Positions 34,372 to 43,908 of a stretch of 64,000 nt of DNA are shown one piece after another. Position numbers and translations under genes: made by a program. The notes under the pieces are model-generated. The model searched no databases. It had not been told where the DNA came from and worked only from the letters and a program-made list of their open reading frames with translations. The DNA lies in contig DBPX01000016.1 in assembly GCA_002305045.1 (NCBI GenBank), forward strand, positions 141,445-205,444, read 5' to 3'. This DNA comes from Ruminococcus sp. UBA1409. Its GTDB lineage: Bacteria > Bacillota > Clostridia > Oscillospirales > Ruminococcaceae. Position 1 is the first letter of the stretch. Every line of letters starts with the position of its first letter.

Positions 34372-36186
34372 ATGGACTCTTACAGCATAGAAAAATCAGA
34401 TATCAGGAACTTTTGCATTATCGCACATATCGACCACGGCAAGTCCACCCTTGCAGACAGGATTTTAGAGCTTACCGAGGCCGTCTCAAAGAGGGATATG
34501 TCCGACCAGCTCCTTGACAATATGGATATAGAGAGGGAAAGAGGAATCACCATCAAGGCAAGAGCTGTCAGGCTGAATTATCGGTCTAAGGACGGCAAAA
34601 TCTACGCATTTAATCTTATAGACACTCCCGGTCATGTCGACTTTAACTACGAGGTGTCAAGATCGCTGGCAGCCTGCGAGGGCGCAATTCTTATCGTAGA
34701 CGCATCTCAGGGCATCGAGGCTCAGACCCTTGCAAACACATACCTTGCCATTGAGCATGACCTCGAGGTGCTGCCTGTCATAAATAAAATCGACCTCCCC
34801 AGTGCCGACCCTGACAACGCCATAGAGGAAATCGAAAACATAATCGGGCTTCCCGCTCAGGACGCTCCCAGGATATCCGCCAAGATGGGAATTAACATCG
34901 AGGAGGTGCTGGAGAGGATAATAACCGACATTCCCTCTCCCAAGGGCGATGAGACGGCTCCGCTGAAATGTCTGGTATTTGACAGCTACTATGACTCCTA
35001 CAAGGGAGTAATCATCTATATCAGAGTTATGGACGGCACCCTTACCGTCGGCGACACCATCCGCCTGATGGCGACCGGCGCCGAATTTCAGACGGTGGAA
35101 ATAGGCTACATGGGCGCAACCGAGCTTATTCCCTCGGGAGTGCTTAAGGCAGGCGAGGTCGGGTATATAACGGCGTCTATTAAAAGCATACAGGACACCA
35201 AGGTCGGCGATACCGTTACAAACGCCCAAAATCCCTGCAAGGAGGCTCTTCCCGGCTACAGAAATGTCAATCCCATGGTCTTTTCGGGAATCTACCCGGC
35301 GGACGGCGCTAAGTACGGCGACCTGAGAGAGGCTCTTGAGAAGCTTCAGCTAAACGACGCCTCGCTCTACTTCGAGCCGGAGACCTCCATTGCCCTCGGC
35401 TTTGGATTCAGATGCGGCTTCCTAGGTCTTTTGCACATGGAGATAATTCAGGAGAGGCTTGAAAGAGAGTATAATCTCGACCTTATAACGACTGCGCCCT
35501 CTGTTATCTACAGAATCACCCTTAACACCGGCGAGGTCAAGTATATAGATAATCCCACCAACTACCCCGACCCGTCGACGATAAGCAAGGCGGAGGAGCC
35601 TATAATAGACGCTCATATCTTCTCCCCGAGCGAGTTTGTCGGAAATATAATGGAGCTGTGCCAGGAGCGAAGGGGCAGCTTCAAGGGCATGAAATACATC
35701 GACAAGACAAGGGTCGATATCCACTACGAGATGCCGCTCAACGAGGTCATATACGACTTCTTCGACACCCTTAAATCAAGGACCAGAGGATACGCCTCCT
35801 ATGACTACGAGATGTCCGGCTATCAGGAGAGCAAGCTTGTCAAGCTAGACCTTTTGCTCAACGGGGAGATTGTCGACGCACTGTCGTTTATAGTTCATGC
35901 AGACAGAGCCTATTCCCGTGGCAGGAAGCTCTGTGAGAATCTAAAGGACAACATCCCGAGACAGCTGTTCGAGGTGCCAATACAGGCTGCCATCGGAGGG
36001 AAGATAATTGCCAGAGAAACCGTCAAGGCGTACCGCAAGGATGTTTTAGCCAAGTGCTACGGCGGAGATATCACAAGAAAGAAAAAGCTCCTTGAAAAGC
36101 AAAAGGAGGGCAAAAAGAGGATGCGTAAGCTGGGCACGGTCGAGGTTCCTCAGGAGGCCTTCATGAGCGTTTTGAAGCTGGACTAG
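34372..36186 (+). CDS. lepA: Elongation factor 4 (LepA)
   Basis: A 604-residue translational GTPase that acts on the ribosome and helps back-translocation or 30S assembly. Motifs: [18 protein letters not shown] (G1), [12 protein letters not shown] (G2), DTPGHVDF (G3), NKIDLP (G4) and the LepA-specific C-terminus ending [25 protein letters not shown] place the start at the ATG at 34372 ([13 protein letters not shown]), with an AGGA eight bases upstream; earlier in-frame TTG and ATG codons add only non-conserved residues. Transcribed from one or both promoters upstream; followed by an unknown membrane protein gene. Confidence 0.96.
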   Translation: MDSYSIEKSDIRNFCIIAHIDHGKSTLADRILELTEAVSKRDMSDQLLDNMDIERERGITIKARAVRLNYRSKDGKIYAFNLIDTPGHVDFNYEVSRSLAACEGAILIVDASQGIEAQTLANTYLAIEHDLEVLPVINKIDLPSADPDNAIEEIENIIGLPAQDAPRISAKMGINIEEVLERIITDIPSPKGDETAPLKCLVFDSYYDSYKGVIIYIRVMDGTLTVGDTIRLMATGAEFQTVEIGYMGATELIPSGVLKAGEVGYITASIKSIQDTKVGDTVTNAQNPCKEALPGYRNVNPMVFSGIYPADGAKYGDLREALEKLQLNDASLYFEPETSIALGFGFRCGFLGLLHMEIIQERLEREYNLDLITTAPSVIYRITLNTGEVKYIDNPTNYPDPSTISKAEEPIIDAHIFSPSEFVGNIMELCQERRGSFKGMKYIDKTRVDIHYEMPLNEVIYDFFDTLKSRTRGYASYDYEMSGYQESKLVKLDLLLNGEIVDALSFIVHADRAYSRGRKLCENLKDNIPRQLFEVPIQAAIGGKIIARETVKAYRKDVLAKCYGGDITRKKKLLEKQKEGKKRMRKLGTVEVPQEAFMSVLKLD

Positions 36187-36243
36187 CCTTGGCATTTTTG
36201 CATAAGCACGCTGATTATCCCTTTTGAAAGGAGAGGATTACTC

Positions 36244-37107
36244 TTGAACAAAAGCATAATATCAAATAAGTTCGTAAGGTTCGGAATCTCGGTATTCAGC
36301 CTTTTGTATCTTATTCTGACGGTCATAATGGCTGTCTGGACATTTCTTTACAGGATTGAGTTCACAAGCGACACGGGCTTTTATGTCTTTTATATAATAC
36401 TGAGCGCCGCCTTTTTGGTGCTTTTGATACTCTCAAAGGACCAGCTGATAACAAGGCTGATTTCGATGCTGCTGCCCTTCCCCGTCTTTTTGCTGACGCT
36501 TTTTAATCTCAGCACTCCCGTGCTGTTTGTGCCTCCGCTGATGGTAGCGCTTTTCGCCTTCTTCGCCAGCGAGGCAAAGGACGGTCCCAAGGTCATCCTT
36601 GGCTCCCTGTATCTTCTTTTGTTCGTCGTGGGAATAGTGGGTTATTCTATCCTTGTTTCGCTTTTCGGAGGCTCCTCCGTTGAGACAAGGCTTGACTACA
36701 GCCTTACAGACAGCGAGATAACCTCTCTTTACGACATGGACAGGATTGACCGGCTGAACGCCAACAGCGTCTCCCCTGACGGTAAATACAGGTACTACAT
36801 CCTGGATGTCCAGGACAACGACAGAGGAAAGGTTATAATAGTCGTCGAGCCTAATGACCTCGACATAAGCTACAGGTTCTTCACCCTAATCGAGGCGGGC
36901 TATACCTCTAGAATAGCTAAGTACCCCGTAAGAGGGGTAACGCCCGACATTGAGTGGGTTCAAAGCGACGAATACGACCCAAGCTCCCCTCAGGATACCC
37001 CGAGATATAAGCTAAGATACAGATTCGGTGAGTCCTCGGACTGGAAAACATCAACTATAAACATCCCCAAGAGCAAGAACTATCTTAGATTTATGAACAT
37101 AGACTAG
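36244..37107 (+). CDS. Membrane protein of unknown function
   Basis: 287 residues, not recognised. The first half has about five transmembrane helices (roughly 12-35, 45-62, 68-88, 92-108, 118-140). The second half is a soluble, beta-rich domain containing SVSPDGKYRYYILDVQDNDRGKVIIVVEP, which resembles a single beta-propeller or TolB-like blade. It starts with TTG at 36244 with AAAGGAGAGG upstream, 57 bases after lepA, so it is probably co-transcribed with lepA. A terminator follows. I cannot assign a function. Confidence 0.7.
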   Translation: MNKSIISNKFVRFGISVFSLLYLILTVIMAVWTFLYRIEFTSDTGFYVFYIILSAAFLVLLILSKDQLITRLISMLLPFPVFLLTLFNLSTPVLFVPPLMVALFAFFASEAKDGPKVILGSLYLLLFVVGIVGYSILVSLFGGSSVETRLDYSLTDSEITSLYDMDRIDRLNANSVSPDGKYRYYILDVQDNDRGKVIIVVEPNDLDISYRFFTLIEAGYTSRIAKYPVRGVTPDIEWVQSDEYDPSSPQDTPRYKLRYRFGESSDWKTSTINIPKSKNYLRFMNID

Positions 37108-37133
37108 TGAATCTAAATACCTTATCTTAACAC

Positions 37134-37170
37134 AAAACGCCCTGCCTCAAAAAGAGACATGGCGTTTTTT
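37134..37170. terminator. Bidirectional terminator between the lepA operon and rarA
   Basis: AAACGCC (37135-37141) and GGCGTTT (37161-37167) with an inner CCTC/GAGA helix; T6 follows on the plus strand, and AAAA before it reads TTTT on the minus strand. Confidence 0.8.
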
Positions 37171-37185
37171 GGTATAATGCGGCAA

Positions 37186-38511
37186 TCAGGACCTGCCGCC
37201 GTGGCTTTTTTTCCACTCCTTTATCGAGTTAAGCCTCGCCTTGTACTTAGCCTCGAGACCCTCCTCGGTGGGCTTATAATACTCCCTGCCAAGAAGGCTG
37301 TCGGGAAGGCACTGCATATCGGTCAGCTTATCCTTGAAGTCGTGGGCGTATTTGTAGCCCTTGCCGTAGTCAAGCTCCTTCATAAGCCTTGTAGGAGCGT
37401 TTCTTATGTTGAGCGGAACAGGGTCTGAGAGGGTGTTAAGAGCGTCCTCCCTTGCATAGTTATACGCCATGTAGACGGCGTTTGACTTAGGAGATATAGA
37501 CATATACACCACCGCATGGGTTAGGTGGACATTACACTCCGGCATCCCAAGAAAATGGCACGCCTGATAGCAGGCGACGGCAAGCTCTAAAGCCTTGGAG
37601 TCTGCAATTCCTATATCCTCACTGGCAAATCTTACTATCCTCCTTGCAATATACAGGGGGTCCTCCCCTGCCTCTAGCATTCTTGCGAGCCAGTAAATGG
37701 CGGCGTCAGGGTCGGAGTTTCTCATGGATTTATGAAGAGCGGATATCAGGTTGTAATGCTCCTCGCCGTTTTTATCGTAAAGAAGATTCTTTCTTTGAGT
37801 ACACTGCTCGATTATATCCTTAGTGACAATGTACGAGCCGTCTTTGACATCGCTGTTCATGACGGCAATTTCAAGTATGGAAAGAGCCGACCTTGCGTCT
37901 CCGTTTGAAAACTCGGCGATTATCCCAAGAAGCTCGTCGTCAGCCTTGACATTAAGCTCGCCAAAGCCCCGTTCATCGGTGAGCGCCCGTTTTAAAATGC
38001 GCAGGATATCCTCCGTACCGAGCGGCTTCAGCACAAAAACCCTGCATCTTGAAAGCAGGGCGCTGTTGACCTCAAAGGAGGGATTCCCTGTTGTGGCTCC
38101 AATCAGGATTATGCTCCCCTTTTCGACAAAGGGCAAAAAAGCGTCCTGCTGGGCCTTGTTGAAGCGGTGAATCTCGTCGACGAACACAACGGTCTTATCC
38201 CCGTACCGCCTGTTTTCCTCCGCCTTTATCATAACCTCCTTTATATCCTTGATTCCGCTTGTGACGGCGGAGAAGTCGATAAAGGAGGCTTTAGTGTGAT
38301 TCGCTATAATCCTGGCAAGAGTCGTCTTTCCGACTCCAGGGGGACCCCAGAATATCATTGAGGACAGCATATCGTTTTCAATCAGCCGCCTTAGGATTCT
38401 TCCCGGACCGATAAGATGCTCCTGACCCGCAACCTCCTCAAGGCTTCTAGGTCTTAGCCTTGCGGCAAGCGGAGACGCCGATATGCCGTCAAATAAGCTG
38501 CTTTGCTCCAT
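37186..38511 (-). CDS. rarA: Replication-associated recombination protein A (RarA/MgsA AAA+ ATPase)
   Basis: A 441-residue AAA+ clamp-loader-like ATPase acting at stalled replication forks. Walker A GPPGVGKTT (about 56-64), Walker B VVFVDEIHRFNKAQQDA, sensor IGATTGNPSFEVNSALLSRCRVF, and the C-terminal tetramerisation part ending in YYKPTEEGLEAKYKARL. AAAGGG precedes the ATG. It lies 20 bases after the membrane-fusion lipoprotein gene and may share its transcript. Confidence 0.95.
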   Translation of the reverse strand: MEQSSLFDGISASPLAARLRPRSLEEVAGQEHLIGPGRILRRLIENDMLSSMIFWGPPGVGKTTLARIIANHTKASFIDFSAVTSGIKDIKEVMIKAEENRRYGDKTVVFVDEIHRFNKAQQDAFLPFVEKGSIILIGATTGNPSFEVNSALLSRCRVFVLKPLGTEDILRILKRALTDERGFGELNVKADDELLGIIAEFSNGDARSALSILEIAVMNSDVKDGSYIVTKDIIEQCTQRKNLLYDKNGEEHYNLISALHKSMRNSDPDAAIYWLARMLEAGEDPLYIARRIVRFASEDIGIADSKALELAVACYQACHFLGMPECNVHLTHAVVYMSISPKSNAVYMAYNYAREDALNTLSDPVPLNIRNAPTRLMKELDYGKGYKYAHDFKDKLTDMQCLPDSLLGREYYKPTEEGLEAKYKARLNSIKEWKKSHGGRS

Positions 38512-38531
38512 AATAAACCCTTTTGCAGGTG

Positions 38532-39554
38532 TTAGGGCAGAACAAGGGTCTCGTTGCCCTCAAGACCTGCGGTTATCTCGGTTTTATCGCCGGAAACTAT
38601 CCCGACAGACACGCTGGTTTGTATCTTAACGCCGTTTATAAGCACATTCACCGCATAGCCGTTTCCAAACTCAAAGACGGCGTTGGAGGGTACTATGACG
38701 GCATCGTCCCGTCTTAGAGTGGTAAAGGTCACCTGAATCGTGCCGAAGCTCTCAAAGTCGACATCCTCGTCAGGCTTTATTACAAAGCGGTTGACGCTGT
38801 AGCTGTGCTGCATTCCTCCGAACTCGCCTGTAAACTCCTCGGAGACGACATCCACAACCGTGCCGGTGGTGTTTACAAGAGCGCCCTGGTCGATATCGAC
38901 CTTTGCGCCGAAGCCTATTTTCCCGAGGCTGCCGTTATCGTTTGCGGAAAGGCAGACCCTTGAGGTGTCAACAATGGTGCAAAGCGTCGCATTTTTGGCT
39001 ATTGTTGAGCCGGCGCCGTATCTTCCGACATAGGTAATCTTTCCGTCATAGGGTGCCTTTATTTCAAGGAACTCCCGCCTTGCAACGAGGTCGTCATACT
39101 TAGCCTGCTCGATGGCAAGGTCGATTTCGGCAAACATGGTGTCCTCGCTGTCAGGGTCCTCATCGTAGAAGATTTCATAGGTTGACCTTGCGGACTCTAG
39201 GGTAAGCTCCTGCACCCTTATGTCGTTTTCAAGCGACTCCGAATCGAGAGTTGCGATAACATCGCCCTCCTTGACATCCATCTCCTCACGGACATTTATA
39301 GAGGCTATAGTGCCTCCCATCATGGTAAATGAAAGGTCGGTATAGTAAGGAGTGGTGAAGTCGGCGTCTATTACAGTCTGCTCCAAAATGGTGCCCCTGT
39401 AGGCGTTTACTGTGTTGTAGTTGACCTGATTTCCCTGCCTGATAGGTATATAAATCTCGCCGGAAAGGTCCTCGTCCCCTGTGCAGCCGGAAAGAGCTGT
39501 CAGCGAGATGACTGCGGCGAGTGATAAAGCGGCAATACGGCGTATTGATTTCAT
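38532..39554 (-). CDS. Membrane-fusion-type lipoprotein (HlyD/efflux adaptor fold)
   Basis: A 340-residue lipoprotein (lipobox ALSGC) with the architecture of an efflux adaptor: GGTIASINVREEMDVKEGDVIATLDS (first lipoyl half), a short helical hairpin, ARREFLEIKAPYDGKITYVG (second lipoyl half), then beta-barrel domains. Such proteins normally pair with a MacB-type or RND transporter, yet no permease or ATPase gene is adjacent. The real start is the ATG at 39554 with GGAGG upstream. It sits between hemW and rarA on the same strand. The partner and cargo are unknown. Confidence 0.8.
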   Translation of the reverse strand: MKSIRRIAALSLAAVISLTALSGCTGDEDLSGEIYIPIRQGNQVNYNTVNAYRGTILEQTVIDADFTTPYYTDLSFTMMGGTIASINVREEMDVKEGDVIATLDSESLENDIRVQELTLESARSTYEIFYDEDPDSEDTMFAEIDLAIEQAKYDDLVARREFLEIKAPYDGKITYVGRYGAGSTIAKNATLCTIVDTSRVCLSANDNGSLGKIGFGAKVDIDQGALVNTTGTVVDVVSEEFTGEFGGMQHSYSVNRFVIKPDEDVDFESFGTIQVTFTTLRRDDAVIVPSNAVFEFGNGYAVNVLINGVKIQTSVSVGIVSGDKTEITAGLEGNETLVLP

Positions 39555-39669
39555 ATGTAAACCTCCTGTTAAACAGCGAAAGGGATTGACCAAAAGCCCA
39601 TATATTATATACTACCACAAAACTGAGTAATATACAATGGTTACATTTGCATAAAAGATAGTCGGAAAT

Positions 39670-40788
39670 TTAGACATCTTCACCAATTGCGGCGAGATAT
39701 ATTTCCAAAATCAGGCTATTTGACACAAGCGCACCCCTGTCAGTAAGAGAAAAGCTGCTGTCATTGAGCTTAATAAGCCCGTTTTGGGAAAATATCTCAG
39801 CCTTATGTCTAACTCTCCCGGCGTCACCACCCAGCGAGGCGATTTTTTGATAGCTCGCTCCGCTGTCAAGCCTCAACGAGAGCATTATGTACTCCTCCAG
39901 CATGTTGATATTGTCGTCCTCGACAAGGTCCTCTGAGACGGGGTTATTAATGAAGCCGGCGACATCCGAGGGAATATAAAGCCTTCGTCCCCCGATAAAG
40001 GAGTGCGCTGAGGGACCTATTCCCAGATACTCCTTTAGGGTCCAGTATTTTAGATTGTGCCTTGAGAAGTATCCGGGGAGTGAAAAGTTTGATATCTCAT
40101 ATCTTGAATAGCCAGAGTCTCTTAGCGTCCGGCAAAGTGAGAGATACATATCGCATACAAGGTCCTCTCCGGCGGCGAGGTCTTTAATCCCGTCACAGTC
40201 AAAGGGGGTGTTTTCCTCGATTTTGAGCATGTATGCGGATATGTGCGGCACCTTAAGCTCTAAAAGCCTTGACACCGACAAAGAGAGGCTTTCAAGCGTC
40301 TGCCCGGGAGTCCCCAGCATCAAATCGCAGGAGATATTATCAACTCCCAGCTCCCTTGCCAAAAGCACGGCATTTTTAGCCTCAGACCAGCTGTGAAGCC
40401 TTCCTAGGAGTGAAAGCTCGCCGTCAACCGCAGACTGCACCCCTATCGAAAGACGGTTGACTCCTGCCTCGATATAGCCGCAGAGCCTCTTTTTTGTTAA
40501 GCTCGAGGGGTTTGCCTCCAGGGTAATTTCAGCGCCGTCGGCAAGCCTGAAGGAGCTTTTAATCTCCTCCATTATAAGCCCTACCGCCTCGCCGGAAAGA
40601 CATGAGGGAGTCCCTCCGCCGAAGTAAACGGTGTCAGCCTCGGCGCCCAAATTCTTATACGACCTTATTTTTTGGATTGCCGCCTTTATATAGCCGTCAA
40701 TCAGCTCGTTGGAGCAGCCGACCGAGTAGAAGGCGCAGTACGGGCATTTTCTTATGCAAAACGGAACATGGAGATAAATCCCGAGCAT
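39670..40788 (-). CDS. hemW: HemW-like radical SAM protein (coproporphyrinogen oxidase family)
   Basis: A 372-residue radical SAM protein with the cluster motif CIRKCPYCAF near the N-terminus, VYFGGGTPS, and the HemW-type C-terminus. HemW proteins bind heme and are thought to deliver it, rather than act as the true HemN oxidase, which has an extended N-terminus lacking here. In an organism without obvious heme genes nearby, the physiological role is uncertain. AGGAG precedes the ATG. The GH97 gene lies 23 bases upstream on the same strand. Confidence 0.9.
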   Translation of the reverse strand: MLGIYLHVPFCIRKCPYCAFYSVGCSNELIDGYIKAAIQKIRSYKNLGAEADTVYFGGGTPSCLSGEAVGLIMEEIKSSFRLADGAEITLEANPSSLTKKRLCGYIEAGVNRLSIGVQSAVDGELSLLGRLHSWSEAKNAVLLARELGVDNISCDLMLGTPGQTLESLSLSVSRLLELKVPHISAYMLKIEENTPFDCDGIKDLAAGEDLVCDMYLSLCRTLRDSGYSRYEISNFSLPGYFSRHNLKYWTLKEYLGIGPSAHSFIGGRRLYIPSDVAGFINNPVSEDLVEDDNINMLEEYIMLSLRLDSGASYQKIASLGGDAGRVRHKAEIFSQNGLIKLNDSSFSLTDRGALVSNSLILEIYLAAIGEDV

Positions 40789-40811
40789 AAATCAAGGCTC
40801 CTCAAAAGATT

Positions 40812-43274
40812 TTAAACCGGCTTATCGCTCACAGCTAGCATGTCGAGGTCTGGCGCATAGCCCGAATCAAGAGAGAATTTGACGGTGTTTTCTCCCTTGT
40901 CAAGACTTACAGTGATGCTCTCGGAGTCTGGCATGTCAAAGCCCTGACTTATAAGCCCGGTCATACTGTATTTATCCTTGGAATTGACTGTGATATCAAG
41001 GCTTCTTGACTCGCCGGAGCAGAAGTATACTATCAGCTCATACTCGCCCGCCTCGTCGACGGTGACAGAGGCTGTTACCGAGTTAAACCCGCCGTTTCCG
41101 ACATATCCGACCTTTTGCTCTCCGCTGCACATCATCGAGTAGCTGACGACCGCCGAGCCGGATAGCTTTCCGTCCTCCATTTCGTAGTAGGTATAGCCCT
41201 CCTTCCTTGCGTTAAGAGGCTCCTCTACGGATGTATCAAGCTCTCCCTTGGTTATAAGGACGGCGGCTCCGCCGATTTCCAAAAGCTCAAGGCTTAGGCT
41301 GTCCTTATTTGTCACCTTGGAGGTAGTAAGAACGAGGTCACGGCTTTCATCGTCGGAATATATGTAGGCTGTATACTCGCCGTCCGGCAGGAAGTCTAGC
41401 GATATGTCGTAGCTTCTTTCCGAAAGACTCATGGCGCCAATGTAATAGTCCTCACCGTCGGAGCGCATAAAGACTGCATGCTCCCCGGGATAGCCGTCTA
41501 TAAGGCTTGACTGCGTCCACGCAGTAGGCATCCTTGAAAGAAGCGGAAGCCCAAGATAATACGGGAAGGAATACGCCGAGCTTGCAAAATGCTGCAGCGC
41601 CGACTCGTAGACAATCGCCTTTGCAAGGCTGAAGCCTGCGCTCTCACCGGTTTTGGATATCGCTATACAGCTGGGAGTATAGTCCATAGAGCCGGTTACA
41701 TTTCTTGTAAATGGGTACATAAGGCAGTTCTTGGGAGTCGGCGATGTCGACCACTTTCTGAACTCCTCGCCCAAAACAGCCTCGCTTGACATTATGTTGG
41801 GATAGGTTCTTGTCTCTCCGCAGGGATTTATACACCCGTGGTAATAAATCATCAGCTCGTATTTTGCGCCTATCTCCGCACAGTTGCGCATGACCTCGAG
41901 AACATCAATATCGTCGCTCTCGAAGTAGTCGGTCTTTACGCCTACCACTCCCCAATCATGCCACTTTGAAAACAGCTCCTCAATCTCCTCGGGAGTTTTA
42001 AGATCCAGGTAATTAACCCATAGGATTATCCCGACGCCCTTGTCGGCTGCGTAGTCGCAGAGCTCGGCAATCCTGTCCTCAAAGGCGGGCCAGCCTGCGT
42101 CAAGACAGCAATACTCCCAGCCGTTCTCGCTCGAAAAGTCTACATGGTCGATCTGGACATCATAGTTGGACTGGTCTCCTCCCGACCACCAGGACCAGGA
42201 CACCTTGCCCGGCTTTATCCAGTCGGTTGACTCAAAGAGCTTTTCGTCCATGGGAGGGCAAAGAGAATCTATAACATCGGACAAAACAAGCTCTCCAAGC
42301 TCGTCGGTTATTATTGCAGCTCTCCATGGGGTTGTGAAGGAGTTTTGCGTCCTAACCTCCTCAATTCTTATATGCCCGGGGCTTGCAAGCTCGTCGGTGA
42401 CCTCGTTTGCTGGGTCCCTGTCAAAGCCGAACTGCCAGTGAAGTGCCGCACTGCCGGACGAGGTCTCAAGGACGCTCTTTACATAGCTTATATCCTCTGC
42501 ATAGACATCAGACTCGGAGAACAAAAGCCAGCTGTCCCCGGTGTAGGCGGTGACGGGGGTGTTGAACACTCCCGAATGGTTGACAAGCTCGTCGTAGCTT
42601 CTTTCTATATAGTCATACTCGTAGGTTGCGCTGTAGCCTCCGGCAAAGGTTACGGTGTCCTCGGGGAGGTTAATTTCGCTCGTCTCGTTTATTACAAACA
42701 CCGAGCCGTTTCCCACCCCGGAGTTGACATCCTCATACCTATAGGCAAAGCCGTCGTCGTAGACTCTTATAGAAAGCGTCAGGCTTGCGTCCCCCTTTTT
42801 AAGGAACACCTGCCTTTGCATACAGTGGTCACGGCAGCTGACGCCCTCTAGGGAGACGGTCAGGGCGGTATCGTACTCATCGTCGATTTCGTCTGCTCTG
42901 TCATAAGAGGTTATTGACTCTATGCCGGTCGAAAAATCGCAGCCGGAAAGAGTAATTCCCAGCCTTGACGGGAGGATTGCCTCCTTGCCGTGGCAGACTA
43001 CGCTGTAATAAAGCCCTCCAGCCTCGTCCTGCCAAAAATATGCGCTGATTCCTCCGTCAGGAGAGGAGGTAGTGAGCTCCTTTAGCGCATAGAGCTTTAC
43101 ATCGTTGTATTCTTCCCTGCTTGACGACTGTCTGACTACGCTTATCTCATTCTTAGGCTCGGAATTGACGCCGCCGTTCTCGCTTATAACATCGGTATCG
43201 GAGCAGCCAAAAAGAGAGGTCAGCGCAATAAGCGCAGACATCACAAATGCCGCCGCCCGCTTAAATCTAATCAT
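40812..43274 (-). CDS. GH97 glycoside hydrolase lipoprotein with C-terminal carbohydrate-binding domain
   Basis: An 820-residue exported lipoprotein (lipobox LFGC). The N-terminal beta-sandwich (about 40-330) and barrel (about 345-620) are GH97. GVVGVKTDYF places Asp449 where retaining family members carry the nucleophile, and HGCINPCGETRTYPNIMSSEAV fits the same subgroup, so alpha-galactosidase-like or alpha-glucosidase action is likely rather than the inverting SusB type. The last roughly 125 residues (from YYEMEDGKL) look like a CBM35/CBM6 module. AGGAGG precedes the ATG; a promoter lies at 43303-43331. GH97 is rarer in Firmicutes than in Bacteroidetes. Confidence 0.87.
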   Translation of the reverse strand: MIRFKRAAAFVMSALIALTSLFGCSDTDVISENGGVNSEPKNEISVVRQSSSREEYNDVKLYALKELTTSSPDGGISAYFWQDEAGGLYYSVVCHGKEAILPSRLGITLSGCDFSTGIESITSYDRADEIDDEYDTALTVSLEGVSCRDHCMQRQVFLKKGDASLTLSIRVYDDGFAYRYEDVNSGVGNGSVFVINETSEINLPEDTVTFAGGYSATYEYDYIERSYDELVNHSGVFNTPVTAYTGDSWLLFSESDVYAEDISYVKSVLETSSGSAALHWQFGFDRDPANEVTDELASPGHIRIEEVRTQNSFTTPWRAAIITDELGELVLSDVIDSLCPPMDEKLFESTDWIKPGKVSWSWWSGGDQSNYDVQIDHVDFSSENGWEYCCLDAGWPAFEDRIAELCDYAADKGVGIILWVNYLDLKTPEEIEELFSKWHDWGVVGVKTDYFESDDIDVLEVMRNCAEIGAKYELMIYYHGCINPCGETRTYPNIMSSEAVLGEEFRKWSTSPTPKNCLMYPFTRNVTGSMDYTPSCIAISKTGESAGFSLAKAIVYESALQHFASSAYSFPYYLGLPLLSRMPTAWTQSSLIDGYPGEHAVFMRSDGEDYYIGAMSLSERSYDISLDFLPDGEYTAYIYSDDESRDLVLTTSKVTNKDSLSLELLEIGGAAVLITKGELDTSVEEPLNARKEGYTYYEMEDGKLSGSAVVSYSMMCSGEQKVGYVGNGGFNSVTASVTVDEAGEYELIVYFCSGESRSLDITVNSKDKYSMTGLISQGFDMPDSESITVSLDKGENTVKFSLDSGYAPDLDMLAVSDKPV

Positions 43275-43302
43275 AATGCCCTCCTAGAGTCATTTTAGAT
43301 AA

Positions 43303-43331
43303 ATTGTAGCACATAAAATGCCTAAATTCAA
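43303..43331 (-). promoter_or_regulatory. Promoter of the GH97 gene
   Basis: Minus-strand TTGAAT (43326-43331), 17 bases, TACAAT (43303-43308), with an extended -10 TG. It leaves a leader of about 20 bases. Confidence 0.6.
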
Positions 43332-43419
43332 TCAATAAGCACAAAAAGCTTCGGATTTGTCTATATAACAATCAGTATCGGACAATCTTATGCTGTAATA
43401 ATTTTGGTATAAATACAAT

Positions 43420-43866
43420 TTACAGCTCAACGCTTTTACATTCGCTTATGGCGTTCTCTAGAATCTCTAAGGGAAAGCCGAAGCCCATGTATCCCTTCCT
43501 TAAGCACTCAATGTAGCTAGGCGAGGGCATTCTAAGAGGATGACCGTCAGCCATTATGTACACCATGGCGTCAAGAGTGATGCGGCTACCGTCCCGGCAT
43601 AAGACCTCTACGGGGATAATCTTTTTGTAGTAATAACCCGGGTAGTCCTCATAGCTATCAAGCTCTATTTCGTCCCGCTCTGAAATCTCCCAGACGACAG
43701 CAGGCGTCACGGCGCCCTCGCACGGCTCGACGGTAGCGTGCTTCCTTAAAGAAAGCCTCCAGCCATTTAGCATCGAGGTGCCTACTATCCTTGCGTCAGG
43801 CGCACGGGTTTTCATGTCCTCAACCGACATATTGCTGCCGTATGCGATGTAATAAGCTTTAAGCAT
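43420..43866 (-). CDS. Gamma-glutamylcyclotransferase-like (AIG2/GGCT) protein
   Basis: A 148-residue protein with the GGCT-fold signature YYIAYGSNMS at the start, LNGWRLSLR, and the acidic catalytic Glu region ELDSYEDYPGYYYKK. Such enzymes release 5-oxoproline from gamma-glutamyl amino acids or amines. The YiiM/AIG2 group is broad, so the substrate is unknown. It lies between the GH97 gene and the nucleoside-hydrolase-like gene, on the same strand as both. Confidence 0.82.
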   Translation of the reverse strand: MLKAYYIAYGSNMSVEDMKTRAPDARIVGTSMLNGWRLSLRKHATVEPCEGAVTPAVVWEISERDEIELDSYEDYPGYYYKKIIPVEVLCRDGSRITLDAMVYIMADGHPLRMPSPSYIECLRKGYMGFGFPLEILENAISECKSVEL

Positions 43867-43908
43867 AATAAATCACTTCTATCATATACAATCTTTTTAG
43901 GCGAGCCG

